A stretch of 64,000 nt of DNA from Halomonas denitrificans. GTDB taxonomy: Bacteria; Pseudomonadota; Gammaproteobacteria; Pseudomonadales; Halomonadaceae. Location of the stretch: NCBI RefSeq assembly GCF_003056305.1, contig NZ_PYVX01000007.1, positions 100,559 through 164,558 of the forward strand, given 5' to 3'. The translations under genes were made by a program, and so were the position numbers. Below, one piece after another: positions 1-8,048 of this stretch. Under the pieces are notes generated by a model. The model searched no databases. It saw only the letters and a program-made list of their open reading frames with translations, and was not told the DNA's origin. Within the stretch, counting starts at the first letter, position 1. Each line of letters opens with the position of its first letter.

Positions 1-1
1 C

Positions 2-700
2 GAGCAGGTGGTGGCCGACGTCATCCAGTCGGCCTTCCAGAGCGCCGGCCAGCGCTGCTCGGCCCTGCGCGTGCTCTACGTCCAGGAGGACGTGGCCGAC
101 CGGGTCATCGAGATCCTCAAGGGCGCCATGGATGAGCTGCACGTGGGCGACCCGCGCCACCTGGGCACCGACGTGGGACCGGTGATCGACGAGGAGGCAC
201 GCCGGGGCCTGATGAAGCACATCGAGACGCTCAAGGGTGAGGGCCGCCTGGTCGCCGAGACGCGACTCGATCCGACTCACACCGCCCACGGCACCTTCGT
301 CGCGCCGGTGGCGTTCGAGATCGATGGCATCGAGGCCCTGGAGCGCGAGCAGTTCGGCCCCATCCTGCACATCGTGCGCTACCGGGCCAGCGAGATCGAT
401 CGCGTGATCGACTCCATCAATGGCCGGGGGTATGGTCTGACCTTCGGCGTGCACAGCCGCAATCAGACCTTCGCCGACGCGATCGCGCAGAAGATCCGTG
501 CCGGCAACGTCTACATCAACCGAAACATCATCGGTGCGGTCGTGGGCGTACAGCCCTTCGGCGGTCAAGGGCTCTCGGGTACCGGCCCCAAGGCCGGCGG
601 CCCGCACTACCTGCTGCGTTTCGCCACCGAGAAGACCGTGACGGAGAACACGGCTGCCCTGGGTGGCAACGCGTCGCTGCTGGCGCTAGGCGACGAGTGA
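2..700 (+). CDS. putA: PutA C-terminal part (proline dehydrogenase / P5C dehydrogenase), 5' truncated
   Basis: The reading frame is open from the left edge, so only the last 233 residues are present. They are the end of the aldehyde dehydrogenase domain, which oxidises glutamate semialdehyde (from pyrroline-5-carboxylate) to glutamate with NAD+. The catalytic cysteine lies in the motif GQRCSA (codon at 56-58), and the EREQFGPI and PFGGQGLSGTGPKAGGP segments are typical of this domain. The C-terminal stretch continuing to TVTENTAALGGNASLLAL is characteristic of fused PutA rather than stand-alone RocA. The neighbouring putP supplies proline to the same pathway, which supports the call. The proline dehydrogenase half lies outside the window, so whether a DNA-binding domain is present cannot be judged. 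Confidence 0.93.
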   Translation, partial: EQVVADVIQSAFQSAGQRCSALRVLYVQEDVADRVIEILKGAMDELHVGDPRHLGTDVGPVIDEEARRGLMKHIETLKGEGRLVAETRLDPTHTAHGTFVAPVAFEIDGIEALEREQFGPILHIVRYRASEIDRVIDSINGRGYGLTFGVHSRNQTFADAIAQKIRAGNVYINRNIIGAVVGVQPFGGQGLSGTGPKAGGPHYLLRFATEKTVTENTAALGGNASLLALGDE

Positions 701-739
701 TCCCCGCTCGTCATCACAACAAGACGGAAGGAACCCCTG

Positions 740-820
740 ATGATCGAAAACAATGCCGCAACCGGCTTCATCTCCGCGTCCTGCCCGATCGCGATGCTCG
801 CCATCGACGCGACGGCCTGA
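740..820 (+). CDS. Possible 26-residue peptide between putA and putP
   Basis: A short frame encodes a 26-residue peptide (starts MIENNAATGF, ends LAIDATA). It has a good ribosome binding site (GGAAGGA, about 8 bases before the ATG) and begins 39 bases after the putA stop. The middle is mildly hydrophobic with one cysteine, but it is too short for a clear membrane helix. It lies in the same direction as putA and putP, so it would be co-transcribed with them. I recognise no family. The case rests on the ribosome binding site and the position only; chance occurrence is possible. Confidence 0.35.
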   Translation: MIENNAATGFISASCPIAMLAIDATA

Positions 821-877
821 AGGCGCACTAACAACATGTCGGCGCTACATCCGACCCAATAATTTGGAGAACTTCTT

Positions 878-2368
878 ATGGCTATTGGCGTATGGATCAG
901 TCTATTTGCCTACTTTGTGCTCATGATCGCCATCGGCTTTTATGCCATGCGCAAGTCCACGTCCACGTCCGAGGATTACATGCTGGGCGGCCGGGGCCTC
1001 AGCCCCCAGGTCGCCGCCCTCTCGGCCGGCGCGTCGGACATGAGTGGCTGGCTGCTGCTGGGCTTGCCCGGGGCCATGTTCGTCTCCGGCCTCGGTTCGG
1101 CCTGGATCGGTATCGGCCTGCTGGTGGGGGCGTTCTTCAACTGGACGCTGGTCGCACCGCGTCTTCGCGAACAGACGCTGCACTACAATGACGCGATCAC
1201 CATCCCGGAATTCCTGGGGAACCGCTTCCCGACTCAGGCCATTCCGCTGAGAACGGTCTCCGCCATCGTCATCGTGGTCTTCTTCGCGGTCTACACCGCC
1301 TCGGGCCTGGTGGCAGGCGGCAAGCTGTTCGAAAGCGCCTTCGCCGGCGTGATCAACATCGGCGGTATGAGCGACTACGCCGCCGGCGTGGCCATCACCC
1401 TGGTCGTGGTGCTTGCCTATACGGTGGTCGGTGGTTTCCTGGCCGTGAGCATGACGGACTTCGTGCAGGGCTGCATCATGATGCTGGCACTGGTGATCAT
1501 GCCGGCGGTGGTGCTGTTCGGTGAGGGGGGTGGCGGTTTCGCCCAGGCGTCCCAGACCCTGAACGAGGTCGATCCCACGCTGCTCTCCTGGACGGAAGGG
1601 CTGACCATCATCGGCTGGCTGTCGGCGGTTACCTGGGGGCTCGGCTACTTCGGCCAGCCGCACATCATCGTGCGCTTCATGGCCATCCGCAGCCAGAAGG
1701 ACGTACCGATTGCCCGCAACATCGGCATGAGCTGGATGCTCATCTCCCTGATCGGCGCGATCTCCCTGGGCATCTTCGGCCGCGCCTATGCGGTGCGCAA
1801 CGGCATGAACGTGGAAGACCCGGAAACGATCTTCATCATCCTCGCAGACCTGCTGTTCCATCCGCTGGTCACCGGCTTCCTCTACGCGGCGCTGCTGGCG
1901 GCGATCATGAGTACCATTTCCAGCCAGCTCCTGGTGTCGTCCTCCTCGCTGACCGAGGACTTCTACCGCCTCTTCCTGCGCAAGGAAGCGAAAGAGAAGG
2001 AGGTCGTCGCCATCGGCCGGGTATGTGTCGTTCTGGTGGGCGTGGTGGCCGCCGTCATCGCCTCGGACCCCAACTCCAAGGTGCTGGGGCTGGTCAGTAA
2101 CGCCTGGGCCGGGTTCGGGTCGGCCTTCGGCCCGCTGATCATCCTCTCGCTGATGTGGCCGCGCACCAACGGTGCCGGTGCCCTCGCCGGCATGATCGTC
2201 GGGGCCCTCACCGTCATGCTCTGGATCAACCTGGGCTGGAACGCCTCGTTCATGGGCGGTCCCGGCGTCTACGAGATCATCCCCGGCTTCATCGCGGCCT
2301 TCATCGCCATCATGGTGGTGAGCAGCGTGACCGCCGATGCCGGTGAATATCGGGAAATCACCCGTTAA
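878..2368 (+). CDS. putP: Sodium/proline symporter PutP
   Basis: This 496-residue protein is a sodium:solute symporter (SSS) family member with about 13 hydrophobic segments, the usual length for PutP. The N-terminal GGRGLSPQVAALSAGASDMSGW segment region holds the conserved sodium and proline site residues, and the TYxxGGFLAVSMTDFVQG-type segment follows around residue 190. It imports proline with Na+ across the inner membrane for the PutA enzyme encoded just upstream. The start is preceded by TTGGAGAAC, nine bases from the ATG. A strong terminator follows at 2401. Symporters for other substrates exist in this family, but placement beside putA makes proline the best assignment. Confidence 0.95.
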   Translation: MAIGVWISLFAYFVLMIAIGFYAMRKSTSTSEDYMLGGRGLSPQVAALSAGASDMSGWLLLGLPGAMFVSGLGSAWIGIGLLVGAFFNWTLVAPRLREQTLHYNDAITIPEFLGNRFPTQAIPLRTVSAIVIVVFFAVYTASGLVAGGKLFESAFAGVINIGGMSDYAAGVAITLVVVLAYTVVGGFLAVSMTDFVQGCIMMLALVIMPAVVLFGEGGGGFAQASQTLNEVDPTLLSWTEGLTIIGWLSAVTWGLGYFGQPHIIVRFMAIRSQKDVPIARNIGMSWMLISLIGAISLGIFGRAYAVRNGMNVEDPETIFIILADLLFHPLVTGFLYAALLAAIMSTISSQLLVSSSSLTEDFYRLFLRKEAKEKEVVAIGRVCVVLVGVVAAVIASDPNSKVLGLVSNAWAGFGSAFGPLIILSLMWPRTNGAGALAGMIVGALTVMLWINLGWNASFMGGPGVYEIIPGFIAAFIAIMVVSSVTADAGEYREITR

Positions 2369-2400
2369 CAGGCACGCGCCTGATGCTTGAAGCGGTAAAA

Positions 2401-2424
2401 AGGGCTCCTTCGGGAGCCCTTTTC
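2401..2424 (+). terminator. Rho-independent terminator after putP
   Basis: An 8-bp perfect stem (AGGGCTCC / GGAGCCCT) closes a TTCG tetraloop and is followed by TTTT. It lies 32 bases after the putP stop. The A-run before the stem means it could also terminate minus-strand transcription coming from the gene at 2495-2809. Confidence 0.9.
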
Positions 2425-2494
2425 CGTTGGTGCGCGTTGGTGCGACGGGTCGCCTGGCGCCACACCGCCTTCGGGCGGCTCGCTTCGTCTCGAC

Positions 2495-2809
2495 TCAGCG
2501 CCACACCTCGAGACACACGACCACGCCCGCCACTCCCCACAGGGCCCAGCGACTCAGGGGCGCGCCCGACAGGCGCCAGAGTCGGCCCTGCCCCACCTCG
2601 AGCGCCAGCGGCCGCAGGAAGGCCGCGCCCAGCGCCCAGGCGCTGACCAGCATCAGCGGCAGGCGCCATGCCATCGGCAGCGAGAGGAAGAGCTCGGGAC
2701 GCAGCAACAGCCAGACCGCCACCCCCGCCGCCAGCAGCAGCGTCGGCAGCGGACGGCCGAGGCGGCCGCGCCCGACACCCCCGGGGGAAAAGAGAGTTCG
2801 ACCAGCCAT
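2495..2809 (-). CDS. Small inner-membrane protein of unknown function
   Basis: The frame encodes about 104 residues beginning MAGRTLFSPGG. I chose the ATG at 2809 because GGAG lies eight bases upstream on the minus strand; an earlier in-frame ATG at 2827 would add six residues. Two hydrophobic segments (about residues 20-37 and 48-65, followed by a third near the C-terminus) predict an integral membrane protein. It resembles the small YaeQ-independent membrane proteins often left as hypothetical in Halomonas, perhaps of the protein YgfX type (short membrane protein with a basic N-terminus), but I see no decisive motif. It stands alone on this strand. Confidence 0.6.
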   Translation of the reverse strand: MAGRTLFSPGGVGRGRLGRPLPTLLLAAGVAVWLLLRPELFLSLPMAWRLPLMLVSAWALGAAFLRPLALEVGQGRLWRLSGAPLSRWALWGVAGVVVCLEVWR

Positions 2810-3073
2810 GAGCGGCTCCGGTGGCAACGTTTCCCTTGAGTGAAGCCGAATTTCGTCGGGCTTTCGAGGCGCCGTGCTGGAAATGTCAAAAAGTTGTACA
2901 AGAGCTATAAATCACGACTATGATGGCATCATGACCCGACGGAAAGATGCCTGAAACACCCATCTGGCCCTTGAATAAATGTGACAAGACATTAACAGAG
3001 CGCCTTCATCAGGCTCAGTAGATCCCTTTTCCGATGGTTCACCCGTACGCTCGATGAGACGAGGACCCTGCCC

Positions 3074-3424
3074 ATGACAGCCAGACATCGGATTGCCGTG
3101 GCCGCTCTCGCTGCGGTCGGCCTCGCCGCCTCCCAGATCGCCATGGCCTGCCAGGGCGGCGAGCTCTTCGCCCTAGGCGGCACCGCCCGGGCCGGGCTCA
3201 GCGACGACGGCATCACCCTCGACAGGATCACGGAGCTCCAAGTCCCGGATGCACACCACATGACTCGCGGCGTGGGTCACCGGTTCGGCGACCTAGGTAG
3301 CGCCGGGCTGCCTTACCGCCACTTCTCCGAGCAAGCGCTCGAGGAGCTGGAGACCGAGGACTCCCCCGGGATCGCAGCCCTCGACCCGCACCCCCTCGGC
3401 GGCAGCACCTCCTTCCACTTCTGA
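3074..3424 (+). CDS. Small secreted protein of unknown function
   Basis: The 116-residue product begins with a clear Sec signal peptide: basic MTARHR, then a hydrophobic core, then a cleavage site after AMA, leaving a mature protein starting CQGGELF. A single cysteine directly after the cleavage site is not in a lipobox, so I do not call a lipoprotein. The rest is polar and Gly/His-rich and ends in SFHF. I recognise no family. The gene stands alone between the minus-strand membrane protein and ompW, in the same direction as ompW but separated by about 200 bases. Confidence 0.6.
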   Translation: MTARHRIAVAALAAVGLAASQIAMACQGGELFALGGTARAGLSDDGITLDRITELQVPDAHHMTRGVGHRFGDLGSAGLPYRHFSEQALEELETEDSPGIAALDPHPLGGSTSFHF

Positions 3425-3621
3425 CCGACTTCTACGTGCCAGGCAGCCATGACGGAATGCCCGCCCTGGCCCGGCTCCCGGGGTAAGCGTGGCTTTACCT
3501 TCAAGACCGTGGCGTCCTATCCTTGCGCTGGATCAATATTCGCGAAAAACGACACCGATAGACTGTCGGCATGATCCGGCGCGGCAAGGCCGCCGCCCTC
3601 TCGTCAATCAGGAGATGACCC

Positions 3622-4263
3622 ATGCGCAAGAACGCCCTTCCCTCCCTGCTCGTGGCCGGCATCGCCGCCGCCGCCTTCACCACCAGCACCCAGGCCTTCG
3701 CCTACGGCGCCGGGGACTTCTTCACCCGCGTGGGCGTCGCCAAGGTCGAGCCCAAGAGCGATAACGGCACTATCGCGAACGGCACCCTAGACGTTGACGT
3801 TCAGGATGACAGCGCCTTCGCCTTTACCCTGGGCTATCGCTTCACCGACAAGCTGGGCGTCGAGCTGCTGGCCGCCGAGCCCTTCGATCACGGCATCACC
3901 CTGGATGCCGGCGGCGGCACCGAGATCGGTGCGTCAACCGACCACCTGCCGCCGACCCTGACCGTGCAGTACTACCCGCTGGGCGGCACCGACGCCCGCG
4001 TGCAGCCCTATGCCGGCATCGGCATCAACTACACCACGTTCTCCGATGAAGAGATCGATGGTGGCGGCGACCTGGAGCTGGACGACTCCTGGGGCGCGGC
4101 CGGTCAGGTGGGCGTCGACCTGCTGATCGACGACAACTGGGCCCTCAACGCCGCCGCCTGGTACCTGGACATCGATACCGATGTGAAACTCGGCCCGGAC
4201 GACCTCGGTGAGGTCGAAATCGACCCCGTGGTGGTGATGGCCGGCGTCAGCTACCGCTTCTGA
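3622..4263 (+). CDS. ompW: OmpW-family outer membrane beta-barrel protein
   Basis: The 213-residue precursor has a 27-residue signal peptide ending QAFA. The mature part follows the OmpW pattern: DFFTRVGVAKVEPKSDNG at the start, FTLGYRFTDKLGVELLAAEPF, the PPTLTVQYYPLG segment, VQPYAGIGINYTTF, and a terminal VMAGVSYRF strand ending in Phe, as needed for outer-membrane insertion. OmpW forms an eight-stranded barrel that admits small hydrophobic compounds and is often linked to osmotic or oxidative stress. AGGAG lies eight bases before the ATG. The gene is monocistronic, with a terminator directly downstream. Confidence 0.92.
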   Translation: MRKNALPSLLVAGIAAAAFTTSTQAFAYGAGDFFTRVGVAKVEPKSDNGTIANGTLDVDVQDDSAFAFTLGYRFTDKLGVELLAAEPFDHGITLDAGGGTEIGASTDHLPPTLTVQYYPLGGTDARVQPYAGIGINYTTFSDEEIDGGGDLELDDSWGAAGQVGVDLLIDDNWALNAAAWYLDIDTDVKLGPDDLGEVEIDPVVVMAGVSYRF

Positions 4264-4282
4264 TCGCCCCGCCCGAGACGAC

Positions 4283-4309
4283 AAGGCCCGCCGGTTGGCG
4301 GGCCTTGTT
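4283..4309 (+). terminator. Terminator after ompW
   Basis: A 10-bp perfect stem (AAGGCCCGCC / GGCGGGCCTT) with a GGTT loop is followed by GTTG. It sits between two convergent genes and, being symmetrical with A's before the stem, could serve both. Confidence 0.85.
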
Positions 4310-4344
4310 GCGTCTGGGCCAGGTGAGACGGGCGCAGTGAATCG

Positions 4345-4845
4345 CTAGCGCGGGGTGTCGCGCGAGAGCCCGAGGGCGGCCAGGGTCGTCGCATCGAGCC
4401 CTGCCACCGCCTCCACCGCGGCGAGGCGGGCATGATAGCCGGGCGACAGGAAGGGCTGCCCCGCCAGCAGGTGATCGAGGTACTCCCGGGCTGGGCGCAA
4501 CGCTGCGGCGGTGGTGCCCGGCGCGGCGATATAGACCCAGGCCTCGATCGCGCCCTCGCGGGTCACGATCGGCAGGCGCTGCCGCTCGTAGTCGTGGGGA
4601 TAGCCCTCGAAGGGATCCATGTCGTGGATCTGGTCGGGGTGCTCGAGCTCGAACAGCGCGCCCTCCACCCGCTCGCCGGCCGACGCCGCCACGTTGGCAT
4701 GGGCGATGCCCGCCACCTTCGAGGCCTTGTCGAAGCGCAGGCCGTGGTCGTGCAGCACGCCGGCCAGCGCCCGGCGGGTGCGCCCGATGCGGGCGGCGAC
4801 CCGGGCTGCGTTCATGTTGCTGCCATAGGCGAAATAGAAGGGCAT
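4345..4845 (-). CDS. Gamma-glutamylcyclotransferase-like protein (AIG2/GGCT fold)
   Basis: The 166-residue protein carries the diagnostic YGSN loop at residues 7-10 and an acidic catalytic residue in the MDPFEGYP motif (Glu80), both features of the gamma-glutamylcyclotransferase fold. Enzymes of this fold release 5-oxoproline from gamma-glutamyl amino acids or from gamma-glutamylamine adducts. The substrate here is not evident. It begins nine bases after the yqcC stop on the same strand, so the two are very likely co-transcribed. Nothing else in the neighbourhood indicates glutathione turnover. Confidence 0.8.
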   Translation of the reverse strand: MPFYFAYGSNMNAARVAARIGRTRRALAGVLHDHGLRFDKASKVAGIAHANVAASAGERVEGALFELEHPDQIHDMDPFEGYPHDYERQRLPIVTREGAIEAWVYIAAPGTTAAALRPAREYLDHLLAGQPFLSPGYHARLAAVEAVAGLDATTLAALGLSRDTPR

Positions 4846-4854
4846 CGGGCGGCC

Positions 4855-5187
4855 TCAGTTCTCGGTAACCAGGCGGTCGATCTCCTCGACCACGCGGCAC
4901 ATCAGCAGCCGGTCGCTGGCACGCGTGCCCTCCTGCTTGAGCCAGGCCTCCACCGCCGGTGCCACGTCGCACTGGGCCGGCATCGGCGCGCGTGTCTCGA
5001 CCAGCACCTCCAGGCGCACGATGAAGACGAAACGCAGCCACTGGGGCAGCGTCATGGTATCGATACAGAACGGCTGCACGCTGTGGAAGGCGGGCGCCTC
5101 GGGACGCTCCATGCGCCACAGGCTGGCGGCCTTCATGGTGGCCTCGAGCTCGCGCAGGGCGGCGCCGAGTTCGTCGTGAACGGTCAT
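4855..5187 (-). CDS. yqcC: YqcC family protein
   Basis: The 110-residue protein matches the YqcC family of small alpha-helical proteins: central LPQWLRFVFIVRL-type segment, the APAVEAWL stretch and a C-terminal LLMCRVVEEIDRLV helix. The frame is open for a further 60 codons upstream, but I chose ATG 5187 because GGGAG lies seven bases before it and family members start with a short helix at this point. In enterobacteria yqcC sits beside truC, the tRNA pseudouridine synthase; here its partner is a gamma-glutamylcyclotransferase-like gene. Its function is unknown. Confidence 0.82.
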   Translation of the reverse strand: MTVHDELGAALRELEATMKAASLWRMERPEAPAFHSVQPFCIDTMTLPQWLRFVFIVRLEVLVETRAPMPAQCDVAPAVEAWLKQEGTRASDRLLMCRVVEEIDRLVTEN

Positions 5188-5482
5188 GGTCAATCTCCCG
5201 GTACGTTTGGGGCCATTATCCCCGCTCGCCCCCGTGGCTGGCCACCCCGGCGGGTTGTCCACCGCTCGAAAGGCGCCCCGCGATGGTGTTGTGCACAATG
5301 CACAGATATCCTGAACGGCCCTGTGGATAAACACTGGAAAGGTGTCGCCCGGCCAGGCTTCATGCACCCCGGCGCCTCTTGATCAGGAATTGACCAGCGC
5401 GGCGAGCGCACGGCGACGCCCAGGGCGGCTGACAGCGTCCCGGCGCCGCGGTAGAGTGCACGGTTCGTGACCCGGAGACAGC
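5188..5482. promoter_or_regulatory. Divergent intergenic region with a perfect DnaA box (TGTGGATAA at 5322-5330)
   Basis: This 295-base gap separates the minus-strand yqcC pair from the plus-strand DUF3549 gene and must hold both promoters. It contains one exact DnaA 9-mer (TTATCCACA on the minus strand) at 5322-5330 and a 10-bp palindrome TTGTGCACAA near 5289. A single box is not an origin; it may be chance or a DnaA-responsive promoter element. Confidence 0.4.
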
Positions 5483-6508
5483 ATGCAAGCGATCAACAGC
5501 CTTCACGACTTCTTTCAGCGCAGCGGCGCCGAGGTGCGGCTCTATCACCTGGGGCGGCGCGTCGAGCCCTGCCCGCTCGAGACCCTGGCCGCCTTCGAGG
5601 CCGGCGAGCTGGCCTGGCCGGCGCCGTGGCAGGGCAGCGCCCGCCTGGCCATGGTCTTTCGCCTGGGCGAGATGGACGACCCGCTGATCTGGTTCCTGGC
5701 CCTGCCACTGGACGAGCAGGGTCACCTGGATCCGGCCCCGCGCGACGCCTTCGTGCAGCGCCTGCTGGAGACCCTGGGCCGCAGCGTGCAGGGCCTGGGC
5801 CGGGCCGAGGGCGAGCAGATCGACAACCTGATGAAGGACAATCCGCTGGCCTTCACACCCTCGCTGCCCTTCCGGGCCGTGCTGCATGCGCGCGCCACCC
5901 GGGATGCCGGCCTGCCGGCCAGCGAGCACCTGGAGCCCGCCGAGGCCTACCTGACCGGGCAGCAGGCGATCGACTGGCGCGCCCTGGGACTGCAGGGCCT
6001 AGCCGACGCCGCGGTGCGCCTGGATGCCACCACGAGCCGGGCCGTCGCCGCCCGTCTCGACGCCCTCCCCGGCGAGGTGCTGACCTCGCTGTGCTACTGT
6101 CTGGAGCACGTGGCCATCGACGATGAACTCGCCCAGGCGCTGCGCCAGCGGGGCGAGGCCGCCGGCGCCGACGGCGATATCGAGACCTTCTGCGCCTGCG
6201 TGCGCGCCGTGGGCGGCGCCTCGACCGAACAGGCGGGCGCCTGGTTCGATGCCCTGCTCGAGGATCCGGACGCCTGCGGCCCCGACCTGCTGGCGGCCAT
6301 GGCCGGCCGCGGCTGGCACCACCTGGAGGATGCCGAGCGCCTGCCCCGCTTTCTCACGCGTCTGGCCGAGGCACCCGGCACCGACTTCATGGCGGTGGCC
6401 CGCGACCTGGCCCTGATCCCGCGGCTGCGCCTGCCGCTGCTAATGACGCTGCGCGAGGCCGAGGCGGATTCCGCCATTGGCCGGCGCCTGGCAGACCTGA
6501 CACGCTGA
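5483..6508 (+). CDS. DUF3549 family protein
   Basis: The 341-residue protein matches the DUF3549 family found in Pseudomonas, Halomonas and relatives: the N-terminal LHDFFQRSGAEVRLYHLGRR segment, DPLIWFLALPLDEQG and the DNLMKDNPLAFTP motif are recognisable. No catalytic motif or membrane segment is visible; the C-terminal half is helical and HEAT-like in character. GGAG lies six bases before the ATG. It is the first gene of a plus-strand run leading into rimB and rimK, 24 bases from rimB, so these may share a transcript. Its biochemical role is unknown. Confidence 0.85.
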   Translation: MQAINSLHDFFQRSGAEVRLYHLGRRVEPCPLETLAAFEAGELAWPAPWQGSARLAMVFRLGEMDDPLIWFLALPLDEQGHLDPAPRDAFVQRLLETLGRSVQGLGRAEGEQIDNLMKDNPLAFTPSLPFRAVLHARATRDAGLPASEHLEPAEAYLTGQQAIDWRALGLQGLADAAVRLDATTSRAVAARLDALPGEVLTSLCYCLEHVAIDDELAQALRQRGEAAGADGDIETFCACVRAVGGASTEQAGAWFDALLEDPDACGPDLLAAMAGRGWHHLEDAERLPRFLTRLAEAPGTDFMAVARDLALIPRLRLPLLMTLREAEADSAIGRRLADLTR

Positions 6509-6532
6509 GCGCAGCGACCTGGGAGCGAGACG

Positions 6533-6970
6533 ATGAAAGAACTGCCCTATACGCCCAAGGCGGTGATCGGTCGCCGCGAGATGGTGACCCTGCCGGAGCT
6601 GCACCTGACGCTGTGCGCCAAGGCCGACACCGGCGCCCGGACCTCGGCGCTGCACGCCGAGGACATCGAGTCCTACGAAGAGGATGGCCATCTCTGGGTC
6701 GGTTTCACCACGCGCAGCGGCGGCCCGGGCACGCCGGCCCACGTGCACCGCATGCACTTGCACGACCGGCGCCGGGTGACCAGCTCCAACGGCCAGGCCG
6801 AGTGGCGCTTCGTGATCCGCACGACCATGCAGCTGGGCACCCTCGCCTTCCCGGTGGAGCTCAGCCTGACCGACCGCCGCGACATGCGCCACCCCATGCT
6901 GCTGGGGCGACGCGCGCTGCGTCGCCTTCTGGTCGCCCCCGGTGTCGCCTTCCTCCACGGCGAGCCCTGA
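6533..6970 (+). CDS. rimB: RimB-type retropepsin-like protease (ATP-dependent zinc protease family)
   Basis: The 145-residue protein has the retropepsin-like active site KADTGARTSALHA with Asp32-Thr33-Gly34, and the later RHPMLLGRRALRR segment typical of this family (Pfam Zn_protease, PF05618). Members sit beside rimK and, in Pseudomonas fluorescens, RimB interacts with RimK in control of ribosomal protein S6 glutamylation. Only one DTG motif is present, so the active enzyme would be a dimer. It starts 24 bases after the DUF3549 stop with GGGAG eight bases before the ATG and ends 61 bases before rimK. The RimA EAL-domain partner known in Pseudomonas is not encoded nearby. Confidence 0.85.
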   Translation: MKELPYTPKAVIGRREMVTLPELHLTLCAKADTGARTSALHAEDIESYEEDGHLWVGFTTRSGGPGTPAHVHRMHLHDRRRVTSSNGQAEWRFVIRTTMQLGTLAFPVELSLTDRRDMRHPMLLGRRALRRLLVAPGVAFLHGEP

Positions 6971-7031
6971 ACGCCCTGGCCTCGCTGTCCCGTACCGCCC
7001 ACGCCACCGCCCCGACACGGAGTCCCGCTGA

Positions 7032-7940
7032 ATGCATATCGCGCTGCTGTCCCGCAATCGCAACCTCTACTCCACGCGGCGCCTGATCGAGGCCGCCGAG
7101 CAGCGCGGCCACACGGCGCGCGTGGTCGACACCCTGCGCTGCTACATGAGCATCGCCTCGCACCACCCCTCGATCCACTACAAGGGCGAGGAGCTCGAGC
7201 CGTTCGACGCGGTGATCCCGCGCATCGGCTCCTCGGTCACCTTCTACGGCTGCGCGGTGCTGCGCCAGTTCGAGATGATGGGCACCTACGTGCTCAACGA
7301 CAACGTCTCCATCACGCGCTCGCGGGACAAGCTGCGCTCGCTGCAGCTGCTGTCGCGCAAGGGGCTGGGGCTGCCGATCACCGGCTTCGCGCACTCCCCG
7401 GACGACATCCCCGACCTGATCACCATGGTCAGGAACGCACCGCTGGTCATCAAGCTGCTGGAAGGCACCCAGGGCATCGGGGTGGTGCTGGCCGAGACCA
7501 ACCAGGCCGCCGAGAGCGTGATCCAGGCCTTCATGGGCATGAAGGCCAACATCATGGTGCAGGAGTACATCAAGGAGGCGAAGGGCGCGGATATCCGCTG
7601 CTTCGTGATCGGTGACAAGGTGGTGGCCTCGATGAAGCGCCAGGCCGCCGAGGGCGAGTTCCGTTCCAACCTGCACCGCGGCGGCAGCGCCAGCACCATC
7701 CGCATCACCCCGGAGGAGCGCTCCACGGCCATTCGCGCGGCCAAGGCGATGGGGCTCAGGGTGGCCGGCGTCGACCTGCTGCGCTCCAACCACGGCCCGG
7801 TGATCATGGAGGTCAACTCCTCGCCCGGGCTGCAGGGCATCGAGAAGGCCACCGGCAAGGACATCGCCGGGCTGATCATCGAGCACCTGGAGCGCAACGC
7901 CGCCCCGCGGCGCAAGGTGCCGCCTCGTCCGAAAGGATGA
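7032..7940 (+). CDS. rimK: Ribosomal protein S6--L-glutamate ligase RimK
   Basis: The 302-residue ATP-grasp enzyme matches RimK over its whole length: N-terminal [25 protein letters not shown] Rossmann segment, [13 protein letters not shown], the ATP-grasp loop [40 protein letters not shown], and metal-binding [14 protein letters not shown]. It adds glutamate residues to the C-terminus of ribosomal protein S6 and thereby alters translation. It follows rimB in the same direction. A hairpin with a GAAA loop overlaps the stop codon (about 7922-7942), but no T-run follows, so I do not call it a terminator. Confidence 0.95.
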   Translation: MHIALLSRNRNLYSTRRLIEAAEQRGHTARVVDTLRCYMSIASHHPSIHYKGEELEPFDAVIPRIGSSVTFYGCAVLRQFEMMGTYVLNDNVSITRSRDKLRSLQLLSRKGLGLPITGFAHSPDDIPDLITMVRNAPLVIKLLEGTQGIGVVLAETNQAAESVIQAFMGMKANIMVQEYIKEAKGADIRCFVIGDKVVASMKRQAAEGEFRSNLHRGGSASTIRITPEERSTAIRAAKAMGLRVAGVDLLRSNHGPVIMEVNSSPGLQGIEKATGKDIAGLIIEHLERNAAPRRKVPPRPKG

Positions 7941-8048
7941 GGCCTGCGTCCAAAGGCTAACGGCGAACCCGCGATTTATTGATCCGCGGGGGTGGCAAAT
8001 GCACGACGACAGCCCCACAATCTGCGTCACCGGAGGAGGTGACCGCTC

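Noticed and set aside
902..1861. Long minus-strand open frame across putP
   Set aside because: It is a high-GC shadow of putP, with low-complexity His/Asp/Arg-rich translation and no ribosome binding site; the plus-strand frame encodes a clear symporter.
5188..5482. Chromosomal origin suggested by the DnaA box
   Set aside because: Only one perfect box is present, there is no AT-rich unwinding region, and dnaA, gidA or other origin-linked genes are absent.
7922..7942. Hairpin with a GAAA loop at the end of rimK as a terminator
   Set aside because: It overlaps the coding end, has a G-T mismatch and no T-run, and the next gene is on the same strand.
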